NCBI GenBank assembly: GCA_964445575.1
Contig: CAYULB010000001.1
Coordinates: 142,316 to 206,315, forward strand
Source: WJMT01 sp964445575
GTDB taxonomy: Bacteria > Acidobacteriota > Aminicenantia > Aminicenantales > Aminicenantaceae
Direction of reading: 5' to 3'
Length of the DNA: 64,000 nt
Shown: piece after piece, positions 42,585 through 51,258 of the stretch
Position numbering within the stretch: position 1 is the stretch's first letter
Layout: the number at the start of each line of letters is the position of its first letter
Program-made: the position numbers and the translations under genes
The notes under the pieces: model-generated
Database searches by the model: none
What the model was told of the DNA's origin: nothing
What the model saw: the letters and a program-made list of their open reading frames with translations, nothing else

Positions 42585-42837
42585 CCTGACCTATTCATAA
42601 AAAAATGGCGATATTTTCATTATCGCTTTATTTTCAGCAATGCACAAGAATTTTTCAAGAACAATGTTTTAAGCGTTTTTCCTGTTTGAATTTTTTATTT
42701 TAATCGCCATTTTTTTACCATTGAGGCGAGCCGATCTCACTGCATCTGCTTCGTTACAGGGCATTCGCAGTGAAGTACCACGACTTCATGCCCTGCGCCT
42801 TGCATCTGCAGCAACCTCGACTCGTGAATAATTCAGG
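42585..42837 (+). mobile_element. MITE-like repeat, copy H (253 bp)
   Basis: Exactly 253 bp with CCTGACCTATTCAT at the left and GTGAATAATTCAGG at the right. It is flanked by ATAA on both sides (42581-42584 and 42838-42841), a perfect 4-bp target duplication. It lies in the ~530-bp region between the kinase gene and the solute-binding protein gene. The rest of that region (42838-43052) is A/T-rich, and I see no confident promoter there. Confidence 0.85.
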
Positions 42838-43052
42838 ATAATAATAGTAAATAATCAAATGAAATGAGAACGGCGATAATTTGCGGGGGTGGTTCTTTTT
42901 GATTTTATGGAACAGAAATTTCGAACTCAGAAATAGAGAATGATATCCGAATTGACAACAGTATAATAGAGCAATTCAAAGGGGAATGGGTATTTCTTTT
43001 TTTTATTTTGATTTTGCATTAAAATAAACCTCACATTATTATTGAGAAAAAA

Positions 43053-44648
43053 ATGATCAGCAAATTAAAAAAAGGAGCTGTTCGTCTTGTTCTTTTGACC
43101 CTGTTTGTGTCTCTATTTTCGTCAGCTTCGGACATTGATGAATCTCTTCAAAAACCTAGGTACGGCGGTGTGTTCCGGTTAAAATCCTTTTCCGATCATT
43201 TTGAAAGACAGCTCGATCCTATAAAGCCTGATTCTTACATATTCGTCTCAGAACAGCTGTATGATGGTCTGGTTAAATTGGACAAGAATTTTAACATCAT
43301 TCCCTCATTAGCCGAATACTGGGAGATTTCTCAAGATGGGGAAAAATATATTTTTTATCTAAGAAAGGGAGTGCATTTTCATCATGGAAAGGAAATCACT
43401 GCCAGCGATGTTAAATACTCATTAGAGAGAATATTGGATAAGAAGAACAACTCTCCCTATAACCATTATTTTCTGCCCCGGGTCTTAGGAGCCAAAGACT
43501 TTAGAGAAGGAAGAGCATCCCATGTCTCCGGGTTTAGAGTCAAGGATAAATATACTTTTGAGATTCAGTGGATCAAACCCTACACATCGGCCTTGTATTT
43601 AATGAGCATGCATTTCTGTAAAATCCTTCCCAAAGAAATGGTTCAAAAGATGGGAGAACGGTTTTTCTTGAATCCTTCAGGAACCGGTCCGTTCCTGTTT
43701 GATCACTGGTTAAGGGATACCCGGCTGAATGTGGTGGGAGTGCGCCTGGAGCGGAATGGAAATTATTTTTTGGGAAAACCCTATTTGGAAGCAGTGGAGT
43801 TTTGCCCTTTTTACAGATTGGATCATTTTTTAAATGGAGAGATTGATTCAATCCCCCTGCTTTCTTCCCGGCTTTTGGATTCCAAATACCAGGTTTTTGA
43901 AGATGGCTCATTCAATCTTGGGTTCCTGGGTATGAGCTGCCATATACCTCCCTTTGATAATCTTGAGACAAGAAAAGCTTTAAGAATTGGAATCAATAAA
44001 AAAGAGTTAGTCCTTCAGATGAATGATCCCCAGTATTTACTTGAGACAACTCATAATTACATTCCTCCCCAACTGCCTGGTTTTTTCCCCAATCGGGTGG
44101 ATAACTTTCATCCTGAAAAGGCAAAGCATATTCTGAATCAACAAGGCTTTTCTCAAGAAAACAGCTTCCCAACTATCCAATTCTTTATGCCTTTACCAAA
44201 GTCTGATTATAAACACAGCTTTTTTAAAGGCATTAAAGGTCAGCTCGAAAATTTAGGGATTAAAATAAAGCTTCATTATTTTGAATCCACACAGGAGATC
44301 GAGAACTGCGAGACTCCATACCTAGTTTTTATAGAAAAGAAAATGAATTTTCCAGATCCTGAAGATATCATAAGGACTCTTTTTTTCTCCAAATCTTTTA
44401 TGAATGTTTTTGGCTACAGCAGTCCTGAGTTGGACGAGCTTTTACAACAGGCTGAACTGGAGAACAGCTGGACCCAAAGGATTGAGCTTTTTCAGCGCAT
44501 TGAACAGATCCTCCACTCCGAATTACCAGCAGTTCCTGTTTTTAACAGACAAAACAGAGTGGCTATGCAGCCCTATGTGAGGGGTGTGGAGGTGCCGGCT
44601 CTTGGGTTTTATTACTTGGAGGCAAGAAAGATTTGGCTTGATGAATAA
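43053..44648 (+). CDS. Family 5 extracellular solute (peptide)-binding protein
   Basis: 531 residues. Signal peptide (LVLLTLFVSLFSSAS), then the SBP family 5 landmarks: YGGVFRLKSFSD, PSLAEYWEISQDGEKYIFYLRKGVHFHHGKEITASDVKYSLERIL, and NPSGTGPFLFDHW. Such proteins normally deliver oligopeptides to an ABC importer, but no permease or ATPase genes are nearby. Instead it is followed after 24 bp by a membrane kinase and an NtrC-type regulator. It is therefore more likely a periplasmic sensor subunit, in the way some binding proteins signal through kinases. Confidence 0.88.
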   Translation: MISKLKKGAVRLVLLTLFVSLFSSASDIDESLQKPRYGGVFRLKSFSDHFERQLDPIKPDSYIFVSEQLYDGLVKLDKNFNIIPSLAEYWEISQDGEKYIFYLRKGVHFHHGKEITASDVKYSLERILDKKNNSPYNHYFLPRVLGAKDFREGRASHVSGFRVKDKYTFEIQWIKPYTSALYLMSMHFCKILPKEMVQKMGERFFLNPSGTGPFLFDHWLRDTRLNVVGVRLERNGNYFLGKPYLEAVEFCPFYRLDHFLNGEIDSIPLLSSRLLDSKYQVFEDGSFNLGFLGMSCHIPPFDNLETRKALRIGINKKELVLQMNDPQYLLETTHNYIPPQLPGFFPNRVDNFHPEKAKHILNQQGFSQENSFPTIQFFMPLPKSDYKHSFFKGIKGQLENLGIKIKLHYFESTQEIENCETPYLVFIEKKMNFPDPEDIIRTLFFSKSFMNVFGYSSPELDELLQQAELENSWTQRIELFQRIEQILHSELPAVPVFNRQNRVAMQPYVRGVEVPALGFYYLEARKIWLDE

Positions 44649-44672
44649 AGGAATTAAGGGGAGAGAATAAAA

Positions 44673-46124
44673 ATGTCCCTGCGCGCAAAATTCATAACAG
44701 CGGTCATGATTCTGCTTTTTTTCCTAGTGGCAGCTATGCTGTTTCTCATTGAAAGAAGAGAGGAAAAAGCGATTTTTGAAGAACAGAAGAGCAAAGGAGT
44801 CTTAATAGCCAAAAATATCGCTTATTTAAACCTGGAGCCGTTTATGTTTTGGGATGTGGAAGGAGTCAAAAAAAATATTCAAGAAAAGATAGATGAAAAA
44901 CTGTTGTATGTAGTCTTTTTCGACCAGTACAGCCGGCCCTTTGCAGCCAGTGATTTTGCTGAAAATAATGAACAGATTTCCCAGGCCTCTCACCTTAAAG
45001 GTCCGGTTGATCAGGATACTTATTATTTTCAGACTAAGGAAATCCAATACCCTGATCAGGAAAAGAAAATCTCTGTATTAGAAATAGAGGTCCCTATTTT
45101 TGCCAGGGGATCTTCCACTCAATGGGGATCTATAAAAATAGGGCTGTCTTTAGAAGACATGCAGGAAGAAATAAACCAGACCCGTTTTATACTGATACTC
45201 ATTGGAATGGGAGGTCTTTTGGTTGGTATAGGGGGTGCGGTCTTTCTGTCTGACCGGATCACAGGTCCTCTCAAGAAATTAGTGGATGGGACCATTCGTA
45301 TTTCCAGAGGAGATTTTTCAAAAAAAATTAAGGTCAGTTCTAAAGATGAAATCAGACAGTTGGCTGAGAGCTTCAATGAAATGAGCCGCCAGCTTCAGTT
45401 AGCCAGAAAACGGATGGAAGCTGCCAATAAGAAGCTTGTCCAAGCTGAAATGCTAGCTTCCATAGGCAGGATTTCAGCCAGCATTGCTCATGAGATCAGA
45501 AATCCCCTCACATCTGCCAATCTGAACATTCAAAAAGTCCTGCAGAGTGATGGATTAGAGGAAATCGAAAAAGAGCATCTCTGTTTATCTCAGGAAGGCA
45601 TCAGCCATATTGAGAAATTCATAAAAGAGCTTTTGAATTTCACTCGAGTATCAGAGCTTAATAAGGACAATTTTTCAGTTCAGGAAATCATAGACGAGTC
45701 CATTAAAATGATTTCAAATTCTCTGGAAGAGAAAAACATAAAACTGCACACCCTTTATCAAGACGCTATTCCTTCTCTGTATGTGGATGGAGATAAGCTC
45801 CGTCAGGTGCTTTTAAACCTTCTGCGCAACGCTCGAGAAGCTGTGGAAGAGGGAGGCAAAATCAAGATTTCAGCATCACCTTCCCGGATAGATGAGAAAA
45901 AAGCGGTGAAAATAGAGGTCAGTGATAACGGCTGTGGAATTCCAGAGAAGGAAAAAGAAAATATTTTTGAACCATTTTACACCACCAAGTCTTCGGGAAT
46001 CGGTTTGGGTTTGGCCAACGCCAAGAAAATCATTGAGCAGCACAGAGGAACCATCAAAGTAAAAGAAGTCAAAGAAAAGGGGATTTGTTTTGAAATCACT
46101 TTACCTGTGGAGGAAGACAAATGA
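44673..46124 (+). CDS. Membrane sensor histidine kinase (HAMP-HisKA-HATPase)
   Basis: 483 residues. TM1 (FITAVMILLFFLVAAMLFLI), a ~150-residue extracytoplasmic domain, TM2 (FILILIGMGGLLVGIGGAVFL), HAMP (ITGPLKKLVDGTIRISRGDF to QLAESFNEMSRQL), then HisKA with H273 in SIAHEIRNPLTSA. The ATPase has LLNLLRNAREAVEEGG, VSDNGCGIP and GIGLGLANAKKI. A GGGGAGAG box precedes the ATG. It overlaps the regulator gene by 4 bp. The solute-binding protein upstream is the likely input. Confidence 0.92.
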   Translation: MSLRAKFITAVMILLFFLVAAMLFLIERREEKAIFEEQKSKGVLIAKNIAYLNLEPFMFWDVEGVKKNIQEKIDEKLLYVVFFDQYSRPFAASDFAENNEQISQASHLKGPVDQDTYYFQTKEIQYPDQEKKISVLEIEVPIFARGSSTQWGSIKIGLSLEDMQEEINQTRFILILIGMGGLLVGIGGAVFLSDRITGPLKKLVDGTIRISRGDFSKKIKVSSKDEIRQLAESFNEMSRQLQLARKRMEAANKKLVQAEMLASIGRISASIAHEIRNPLTSANLNIQKVLQSDGLEEIEKEHLCLSQEGISHIEKFIKELLNFTRVSELNKDNFSVQEIIDESIKMISNSLEEKNIKLHTLYQDAIPSLYVDGDKLRQVLLNLLRNAREAVEEGGKIKISASPSRIDEKKAVKIEVSDNGCGIPEKEKENIFEPFYTTKSSGIGLGLANAKKIIEQHRGTIKVKEVKEKGICFEITLPVEEDK

Positions 46125-47455
46125 AATCTGTTCTCATTATCGATGATGATAAACTCATTGGAAAAAGCCTTTCCTCTCATTTCCGCAAAAAGGAATTCCA
46201 GGTTTTTTCTTCCCAAAAGGGAGAAGGGGGAGTCCAAGAGTTCAGAGAAAATAATCCGGATTTAGTGCTTCTGGATATCCGCCTTCCGGATATGGATGGG
46301 CTTCAAGTCTTAAGAAAGATAAAAAAAGAAAATCCTCAGGCCTGCATTATCATCATGACCGCCTATGATGACATGAAAACCACAGTGGAAGCTGTCAAAT
46401 CCGGGGCGTTTGAATATTTGGTCAAGCCCTTGGATTACGTGGAGCTGGACCTGGTGATCGACAAGGTTTATAAGGTCAAGAGCCTTGAACAAAAGATGAG
46501 CTATCTGGTGGGGGAGAAGCAGAAAGAATACACCATTGACAACATCATCGGAAGTACCCCAAAAATGAGAGCGGTGTATAAGCTCATCGGCTCAGTGGCC
46601 AATACCCGGGCCAATGTGTTGATCCAGGGGGAGAGCGGGACGGGAAAAGAACTGGTGGCCAAAGCCATCCACTACAACAGCATCTACAGGGACGATCCCT
46701 TTGTCGTTATCAACTGTTCGGCTCTGTCCGATACCCTGTTAGAGAGCGAGCTGTTCGGTCATGTTAAAGGAGCTTTTACCGATGCGGTTCATGAAACCAA
46801 GGGAAAGTTTGAGATTGCGGGAAAGGGCACTCTTTTTCTGGATGAAATCGGGGATATTTCACTGAATCTTCAATCCAAATTATTAAGGGTGATTGAGAGC
46901 AGAGATTTCATGAAGGTGGGAGGCGAAAAGGTGCTTAAAACAGAAGCCAGGGTGATCGCTGCCACCAATCATGACCTGAAGGATCTGGTGAAGAAGGGAA
47001 AATTCAGGGAGGACCTGTATTACCGACTGAAAGTGGTGGAGATCAATATGCCTCTTCTTCGTGAAAGAAAAGAAGACATTCCTCAACTGGTGGCTTACCT
47101 CTTGGAAAAAATTAACCGGGAACTGAGAAAAAATGTGAAAAAAGTTCCCCCTGATGTGATGGATTTTCTGGTTAATCTCCCTTGGAAGGGAAATGTCAGA
47201 GAATTGGAAAATGCTTTAACAAGGGCGGTGATTTTGGCCAAAGGTGATGTGCTTCTCAAGGAAAACCTTCCTCTTGAAAAAAGTGAAAAAGACATTTTTC
47301 CCAAACAACTGGTCTCTTTAGCAGAGGTTGAGAAAAATTATATTCAGCATGTTTTAAAAAAAGTCAAAGGAAATAAAAGCAGAGCCAGCCGGATTCTGCA
47401 GATCAGCCGGCCCACACTGGACAAAAAATTAAGTGAATATCATATAAAAGTCTGA
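46121..47455 (+). CDS. NtrC-family sigma-54-dependent response regulator
   Basis: 444 residues. Receiver with phospho-acceptor D52 (LVLLDIRLP); AAA+ domain with Walker A GESGTGKE (170-177), the sigma-54 contact loop GAFTDA (217-222, in place of the canonical GAFTGA) and Walker B GTLFLDEIG. A C-terminal Fis-type HTH ends the protein (GNKSRASRILQISRPTLDKKLSEY). It activates transcription from -24/-12 promoters, and a candidate lies 100 bp downstream, ahead of the next gene. Translationally coupled to the kinase. Confidence 0.93.
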   Translation: MKSVLIIDDDKLIGKSLSSHFRKKEFQVFSSQKGEGGVQEFRENNPDLVLLDIRLPDMDGLQVLRKIKKENPQACIIIMTAYDDMKTTVEAVKSGAFEYLVKPLDYVELDLVIDKVYKVKSLEQKMSYLVGEKQKEYTIDNIIGSTPKMRAVYKLIGSVANTRANVLIQGESGTGKELVAKAIHYNSIYRDDPFVVINCSALSDTLLESELFGHVKGAFTDAVHETKGKFEIAGKGTLFLDEIGDISLNLQSKLLRVIESRDFMKVGGEKVLKTEARVIAATNHDLKDLVKKGKFREDLYYRLKVVEINMPLLRERKEDIPQLVAYLLEKINRELRKNVKKVPPDVMDFLVNLPWKGNVRELENALTRAVILAKGDVLLKENLPLEKSEKDIFPKQLVSLAEVEKNYIQHVLKKVKGNKSRASRILQISRPTLDKKLSEYHIKV

Positions 47456-47557
47456 TCGATTGTAAAATATTTTTACGTCTTGTTAATTTATTTACCCTTT
47501 TTTCTAAAAATTCTTTCCATTCTTATCTTCTACCCCTAATCCTTATCCAGAAATTGA

Positions 47558-47574
47558 TTGGCATGAAATGTGCA
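47558..47574 (+). promoter_or_regulatory. Candidate sigma-54 promoter
   Basis: TTGGCATGAAATGTGCA places GG at -24 and GC at -12 with the correct spacing relative to the TGGCACG-N4-TTGCA consensus. It is about 45-60 nt before the start codon at 47618 and directly after the NtrC-type regulator gene, the expected place for a target of that regulator. The match has two deviations (T for C at position 6, G for T before the TGC). Confidence 0.6.
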
Positions 47575-47617
47575 TTTACACAGATGAGCATAGAAAATAT
47601 GAATAAATGGAGCCTAC

Positions 47618-48022
47618 ATGAAAAAAAACAGTGAGAAAAAAGTGGTGGTGGTGGATGATGATGAATCCATCCGAAAGACTTTCTTCTTGCTGCTTCACAA
47701 TCATTATCAAGTCTATCCGGTAAAGGATTCAGAGGAGGCGCTGAAGCGGTTTAAGGGACTGGACATTGACCTCATCATAGCTGATTTGAGGCTTCCCCAG
47801 ACCACGGGATTGAAGATGCTCGAAAAATTTAGAGATGCAGGGTATAGAGGAAAAGCTATTTTGATTTCAGCGTTCCCGGATTTGGTCAATCCAATGGAAA
47901 TGGACCGGATTGCTGTGGACTGCTTTTTTGTGAAGCCTCTGGAACTGGATTCTTTAACCAAATCCATTGATTATCTTTTGATTGATTCGAAAAGCAGCAG
48001 GGGATCTCTAGCCAAGAAATAA
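47618..48022 (+). CDS. Stand-alone receiver-domain response regulator
   Basis: 134 residues. VVVVDDDESI, the phospho-acceptor aspartate in LIIADLRLPQTTG and the lysine in FFVKPLEL are all present, and nothing follows the receiver except a short basic tail. It is 17 bp upstream of a gene for a Fis-type HTH protein. Together the two would amount to a receiver plus HTH split over two chains. Expression probably depends on the sigma-54 promoter just upstream. Confidence 0.88.
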   Translation: MKKNSEKKVVVVDDDESIRKTFFLLLHNHYQVYPVKDSEEALKRFKGLDIDLIIADLRLPQTTGLKMLEKFRDAGYRGKAILISAFPDLVNPMEMDRIAVDCFFVKPLELDSLTKSIDYLLIDSKSSRGSLAKK

Positions 48023-48039
48023 GGAAAAAGGGGGAGAGA

Positions 48040-48402
48040 ATGAATTCAAGAGAATCCTTGTTTTACCAGAAGAAACAGGAGTTTGTCTGTAAAGACAGGC
48101 AGAATGAAGAAGCAAAAGAATTTGAAAAGCTGTTCATAAATTTTTTTGAAAAGAAGAAGGAGAAAAAAAATTTTAGCTCCAAACAAGATTTTTTGATTGA
48201 CTTCCTGGAGCATTTCTGTGTAAAAAAAGGAATACCTTTTCGACAGCTTATGGACCAGCTCGAAAGAACACTTTTAGTGACCATTCTCTCAGAAATGAAC
48301 GGCAATCAAAAGGTTACTTCTCAAATATTGGGCATCAAGCATTCTACTTTGAATGAGAAGATTAAAAGACACGGAATTCAATTTAAAAAAAATTCCCTGT
48401 AA
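48040..48402 (+). CDS. Small Fis-type HTH DNA-binding protein
   Basis: 120 residues. The first 65 are highly charged and helical (EEAKEFEKLFINFFEKKKEKK). The C-terminal ~50 residues form a Fis-type helix-turn-helix (LERTLLVTILSEMNGNQKVTSQILGI, then KHSTLNEKIKRHGI), the same type of DNA-binding end as in the NtrC-type regulator upstream. It has a GGGGGAGAG box. It may bind the same enhancer-like sites as that regulator, or form a complex with the neighbouring receiver; both are inference. Confidence 0.8.
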   Translation: MNSRESLFYQKKQEFVCKDRQNEEAKEFEKLFINFFEKKKEKKNFSSKQDFLIDFLEHFCVKKGIPFRQLMDQLERTLLVTILSEMNGNQKVTSQILGIKHSTLNEKIKRHGIQFKKNSL

Positions 48403-48489
48403 AGAAAGGGAAAAGAGTTCAGAATCCTGCCTGTTGAGGTCACTCTCAATCAGCCATTCAATTGGTCTTAAATAAAAAGGAGGATTGAT

Positions 48490-49317
48490 ATGAAACGATT
48501 CAATTATGTACTGATTTTTTTATTGGCTTTAATTTTCCTGGTATTTAATTCCTGTTCGGAAACAAAGATAAGCGCTGTAAAAAACAGTCATCCTTTAGAT
48601 ATCAGTGAATATGAATTCCTGAGATTTTCCGGGGGACAGGAGCTTGTCTCCCCTGACAAGGTGGTCCAGGCAGATAACAATTGGGAGATTTTATTATCCT
48701 GCTTGGAAGCCAAAACAAGAAATGAATTACAAGACAAAAATATCAAAGTCACTGATAGCCAATTAATGCTTCTCCAAGCTATGAGATTTATTGATTATGA
48801 TGACGGAACCATTAAAACAACTATGCCCATTTTTGGTGCCAAAGAAAAACAGTCGCTCATTCCATCCCTCCGGCAATTAGCCCAGGATATTACGCCTGAT
48901 CTCAGAAATGATATCCTTCAGCTCAAAGAAATTTTAACCAGTCAAGGGTACCCGGACCATATGTTCAGTGTGCTGTTTTCTTGTGTGGTGGATGAACAGG
49001 GCCGCATGACCGTTCCTGTGATTGAGATGAAAATGGAAGACCCTGTTTTTTTGGTCTGCCAGACTCTAGCCTCAAAAATTGTAAATTTTATGAATCAAAA
49101 CCTTGACCTAGAGGCCCTTCAAAAAGAGTTTGGATTTTCTGAAAAAGAAGCAGCCTTTGTGGTAGTCTATCATGAATGGATGTGGGAATTCATGGAGTAT
49201 TTGGTAGGAAAAGGACTCATTCAGAAACCTTTAGCGTTTGAACAGCCTGAATTGGCTGGAAAAAAAGATATTGGTAAATTGTTGTTTGTGATCAATGGAT
49301 CGCTTTCAAATCTGTGA
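48490..49317 (+). CDS. Lipoprotein of unknown function
   Basis: 275 residues. Lipoprotein signal with lipobox in LVFNSCSE. The mature protein is mostly helical, with two cysteines in the middle (LFSCVVDEQGRM and LVCQTLASKI), and is not recognised. AAGGAGG precedes the ATG. It lies 88 bp downstream of the Fis-type gene and may be the output of the sigma-54-controlled unit. Confidence 0.65.
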   Translation: MKRFNYVLIFLLALIFLVFNSCSETKISAVKNSHPLDISEYEFLRFSGGQELVSPDKVVQADNNWEILLSCLEAKTRNELQDKNIKVTDSQLMLLQAMRFIDYDDGTIKTTMPIFGAKEKQSLIPSLRQLAQDITPDLRNDILQLKEILTSQGYPDHMFSVLFSCVVDEQGRMTVPVIEMKMEDPVFLVCQTLASKIVNFMNQNLDLEALQKEFGFSEKEAAFVVVYHEWMWEFMEYLVGKGLIQKPLAFEQPELAGKKDIGKLLFVINGSLSNL

Positions 49318-49382
49318 TGATGAAGCAAATCCTTCCGAAGATCAAACTAAAGAGATTTTCAGAAAATTTTAAAATGAATCAA

Positions 49383-49660
49383 CCTGACCTATTCATAAAA
49401 AAATGGCGATGAAATTCAGATATGGCATGTGCTCCGTTCAGATTTTTAACGCCATTCTTCGTACTGTGTTTTCAGCTGCTGCGCAACTCCCCCTATCAAA
49501 CAAAAGCAGTAAATAGTGAATTGTAAATGGAGAATTGTATCTCATTTAAAAAACCTAAATTCATATTCAACTTGCCATTCACAATTCACTGTATTTAATG
49601 TCGCTTCAGCCACACCTGAATTTTCTTAAGCTCAAAATCTCTGCCCGTGAATAATCCAGG
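49383..49660 (+). mobile_element. Variant repeat, copy I (278 bp, different core)
   Basis: The ends are those of the family (CCTGACCTATTCATAAAA at left, GTGAATAATCCAGG at right) and TCAA flanks both sides (49379-49382, 49661-49664), a perfect target duplication. The interior is unrelated to copies A, B, E and H. It contains a nested inverted repeat (GTGAATTGTAAATGG near 49518 against CCATTCACAATTCAC near 49580). Confidence 0.75.
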
Positions 49661-49685
49661 TCAATTGACTTGAGAAAATAATGCC

Positions 49686-50837
49686 TTATTTGCCCTTATT
49701 AAGGTCAATAAAAAACCGGAAATTTTTCATCATCTGGAGCACCTGATCCACAGGAAGCGCTTCCTGAATGCGGCCGTCTTTTCCTTCCATGGTCACTGCC
49801 TTAAAAAGGGAGTTGAGAATGGCTTCTTCGCACGCTTCAGCAGCGGCCAGAAAAAGTGGCGACATCATCCGGTTGGGGACCACTTCATAGGTTTCAAGGC
49901 CTTTTGACCGGTAAGAAATTCTGACTTCTTGGGCTGTGGAAAAAGCCACAGCATAGTCACCGCTTCCGTTTGAATAAAACCCTCCGGTGCGGGCGATTCC
50001 CAGAAGTGCTCTTTTGGCAAGTCTTTTGAGATTACGAGCCAAAAGAGGAGCGTCTGTAGCCACGATTACCATGCACGAGCCTTGTTCTTCAGCCTCTAAA
50101 AACCGCTTGTATGCATAATTCCCCAGCTCTTTTCCCGCCGGGAAACCGTTTATATTCAGCACGCCTCCATGATTGGTCTGCACCAGAACACCCACGGTGT
50201 AGCCTCCCAATTCAGGGGGAAGTTTTCGGGATGAGGTCCCTATGCCTCCCTTGTATCCATAACAGGAGGTCCCGGTACCAGCTCCCACACAGCCTTCTTC
50301 CACCGGGCCTGAAGATGCATTTTCAATGGCGTTTAATACATGTTTTTTCTTCACATGCCGTCCTCTTATATCATTGAGGTATCCGTCGTTGGTCTCTCCG
50401 ACTACCGGGTTTACAGATCCCACTCTTTCGTTTCCGGGAAAAGAGAGCACATAGTCGATCACCGCATCTGCGGCCGTGGGAACGCTCAGGGTGTTGGTGA
50501 GAACAATGGGAGTTTCCAGAGAACCCAGCTCCTCTACCTGAGTGGTCCCGGTCAGCTTGCCGAATCCATTGGCCGCATAGATGGCTGCAGGCACCTTGTC
50601 CTGGAACACATTTCCTTCATGAGGCAGAATCACAGTCACGCCAGTCCTAATATCCTCTCCTTTTATCAAAGTGGTATGTCCCACCTGGAGTCCCTTCACA
50701 TCCGTGAGAGCATTCCATTTTCCTGGTTTGAATATGCCCACTTTGATCCCGGCTTCTCTAACCCGGGGCTTTTCATGGGCCCAAAGCAGAGAAAAAGACA
50801 GGAATAAGAAAAAAAACACAGGAACTAATTTTTTCAT
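49686..50837 (-). CDS. Exported P1-family (DmpA-like) aminopeptidase
   Basis: 383 residues from the ATG at 50837 (AAGGAG 6 nt upstream). Signal peptide LVPVFFFLFLSFSLLWA. Family landmarks: WNALTDVKGLQVGHTT, GVTVILPHEGN, AIYAANGFGKLTG, VGAGTGTSCYGYKGGIGTSSR, VGVLVQTNHGGVLNINGFPAG. The self-processing Gly-Ser bond with the catalytic serine is seen in QGSCMVIVATDAPLL (about S254). Such enzymes release N-terminal D- or L-residues from peptides after autocleavage into alpha and beta chains. Together with the C69 dipeptidase and the racemase it points to peptide scavenging. Confidence 0.92.
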   Translation of the reverse strand: MKKLVPVFFFLFLSFSLLWAHEKPRVREAGIKVGIFKPGKWNALTDVKGLQVGHTTLIKGEDIRTGVTVILPHEGNVFQDKVPAAIYAANGFGKLTGTTQVEELGSLETPIVLTNTLSVPTAADAVIDYVLSFPGNERVGSVNPVVGETNDGYLNDIRGRHVKKKHVLNAIENASSGPVEEGCVGAGTGTSCYGYKGGIGTSSRKLPPELGGYTVGVLVQTNHGGVLNINGFPAGKELGNYAYKRFLEAEEQGSCMVIVATDAPLLARNLKRLAKRALLGIARTGGFYSNGSGDYAVAFSTAQEVRISYRSKGLETYEVVPNRMMSPLFLAAAEACEEAILNSLFKAVTMEGKDGRIQEALPVDQVLQMMKNFRFFIDLNKGK

Positions 50838-51258
50838 TTTCCACTCCTTAGGTTGTCCTGAAGTCAAATGTTATTTTATGGAGATGAAAAAATCAATGTG
50901 ATGTATCTTGAATTTAGAGTCATTAAGAATTTAGGTTTTAAATTATTTTTTTATAAGAGGGAGGAACCCACTGTGAGAAATTTAAAGACAGAGCTCCGTC
51001 CAGTGATACAGTGATAAGCTGTCCTTTGAGGACTGCCTCCTATAAGGAAAGGGTGCTGGCTGTAAGGGGAATATAAGCAAAAGGGGGTAATAAGAGGGGA
51101 ATCCATGTCCAGCCAGCGCAACATGAATCATAAATATTATAGCACATTCCATGAAGGATTTAAAAGGGTTTATTTTAAAAAATTTTTATTTTTATTCATT
51201 TTAGAAAAAATGTTAGAATGGACAGGATTTGGATATTGATATGAGTTATTAAGGACAC
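50838..51258. other. Intergenic region upstream of the first TPR-CHAT gene
   Basis: About 420 bases without a gene. It holds two inverted repeats: a small GTCC/GGAC hairpin (51021-51033) and GCTGGCTG / CAGCCAGC (51055-51062 and 51110-51117) enclosing a purine-rich segment. This could be a structured leader or a transcript end, but it matches no RNA family I know. The CHAT gene start has AAGGA shortly upstream. Confidence 0.4.

Noticed and set aside
42952..42967. TTGACA and TATAAT close together before the solute-binding protein gene
   Set aside because: The two hexamers are only 4 nt apart, so they cannot form one sigma-70 promoter, and neither has a suitable partner at normal spacing.
47456..47480. 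Terminator after the NtrC-type regulator gene
   Set aside because: The only inverted repeat (GTAAAATATTTTTAC) is A/T-only and lacks a T run after the stem.
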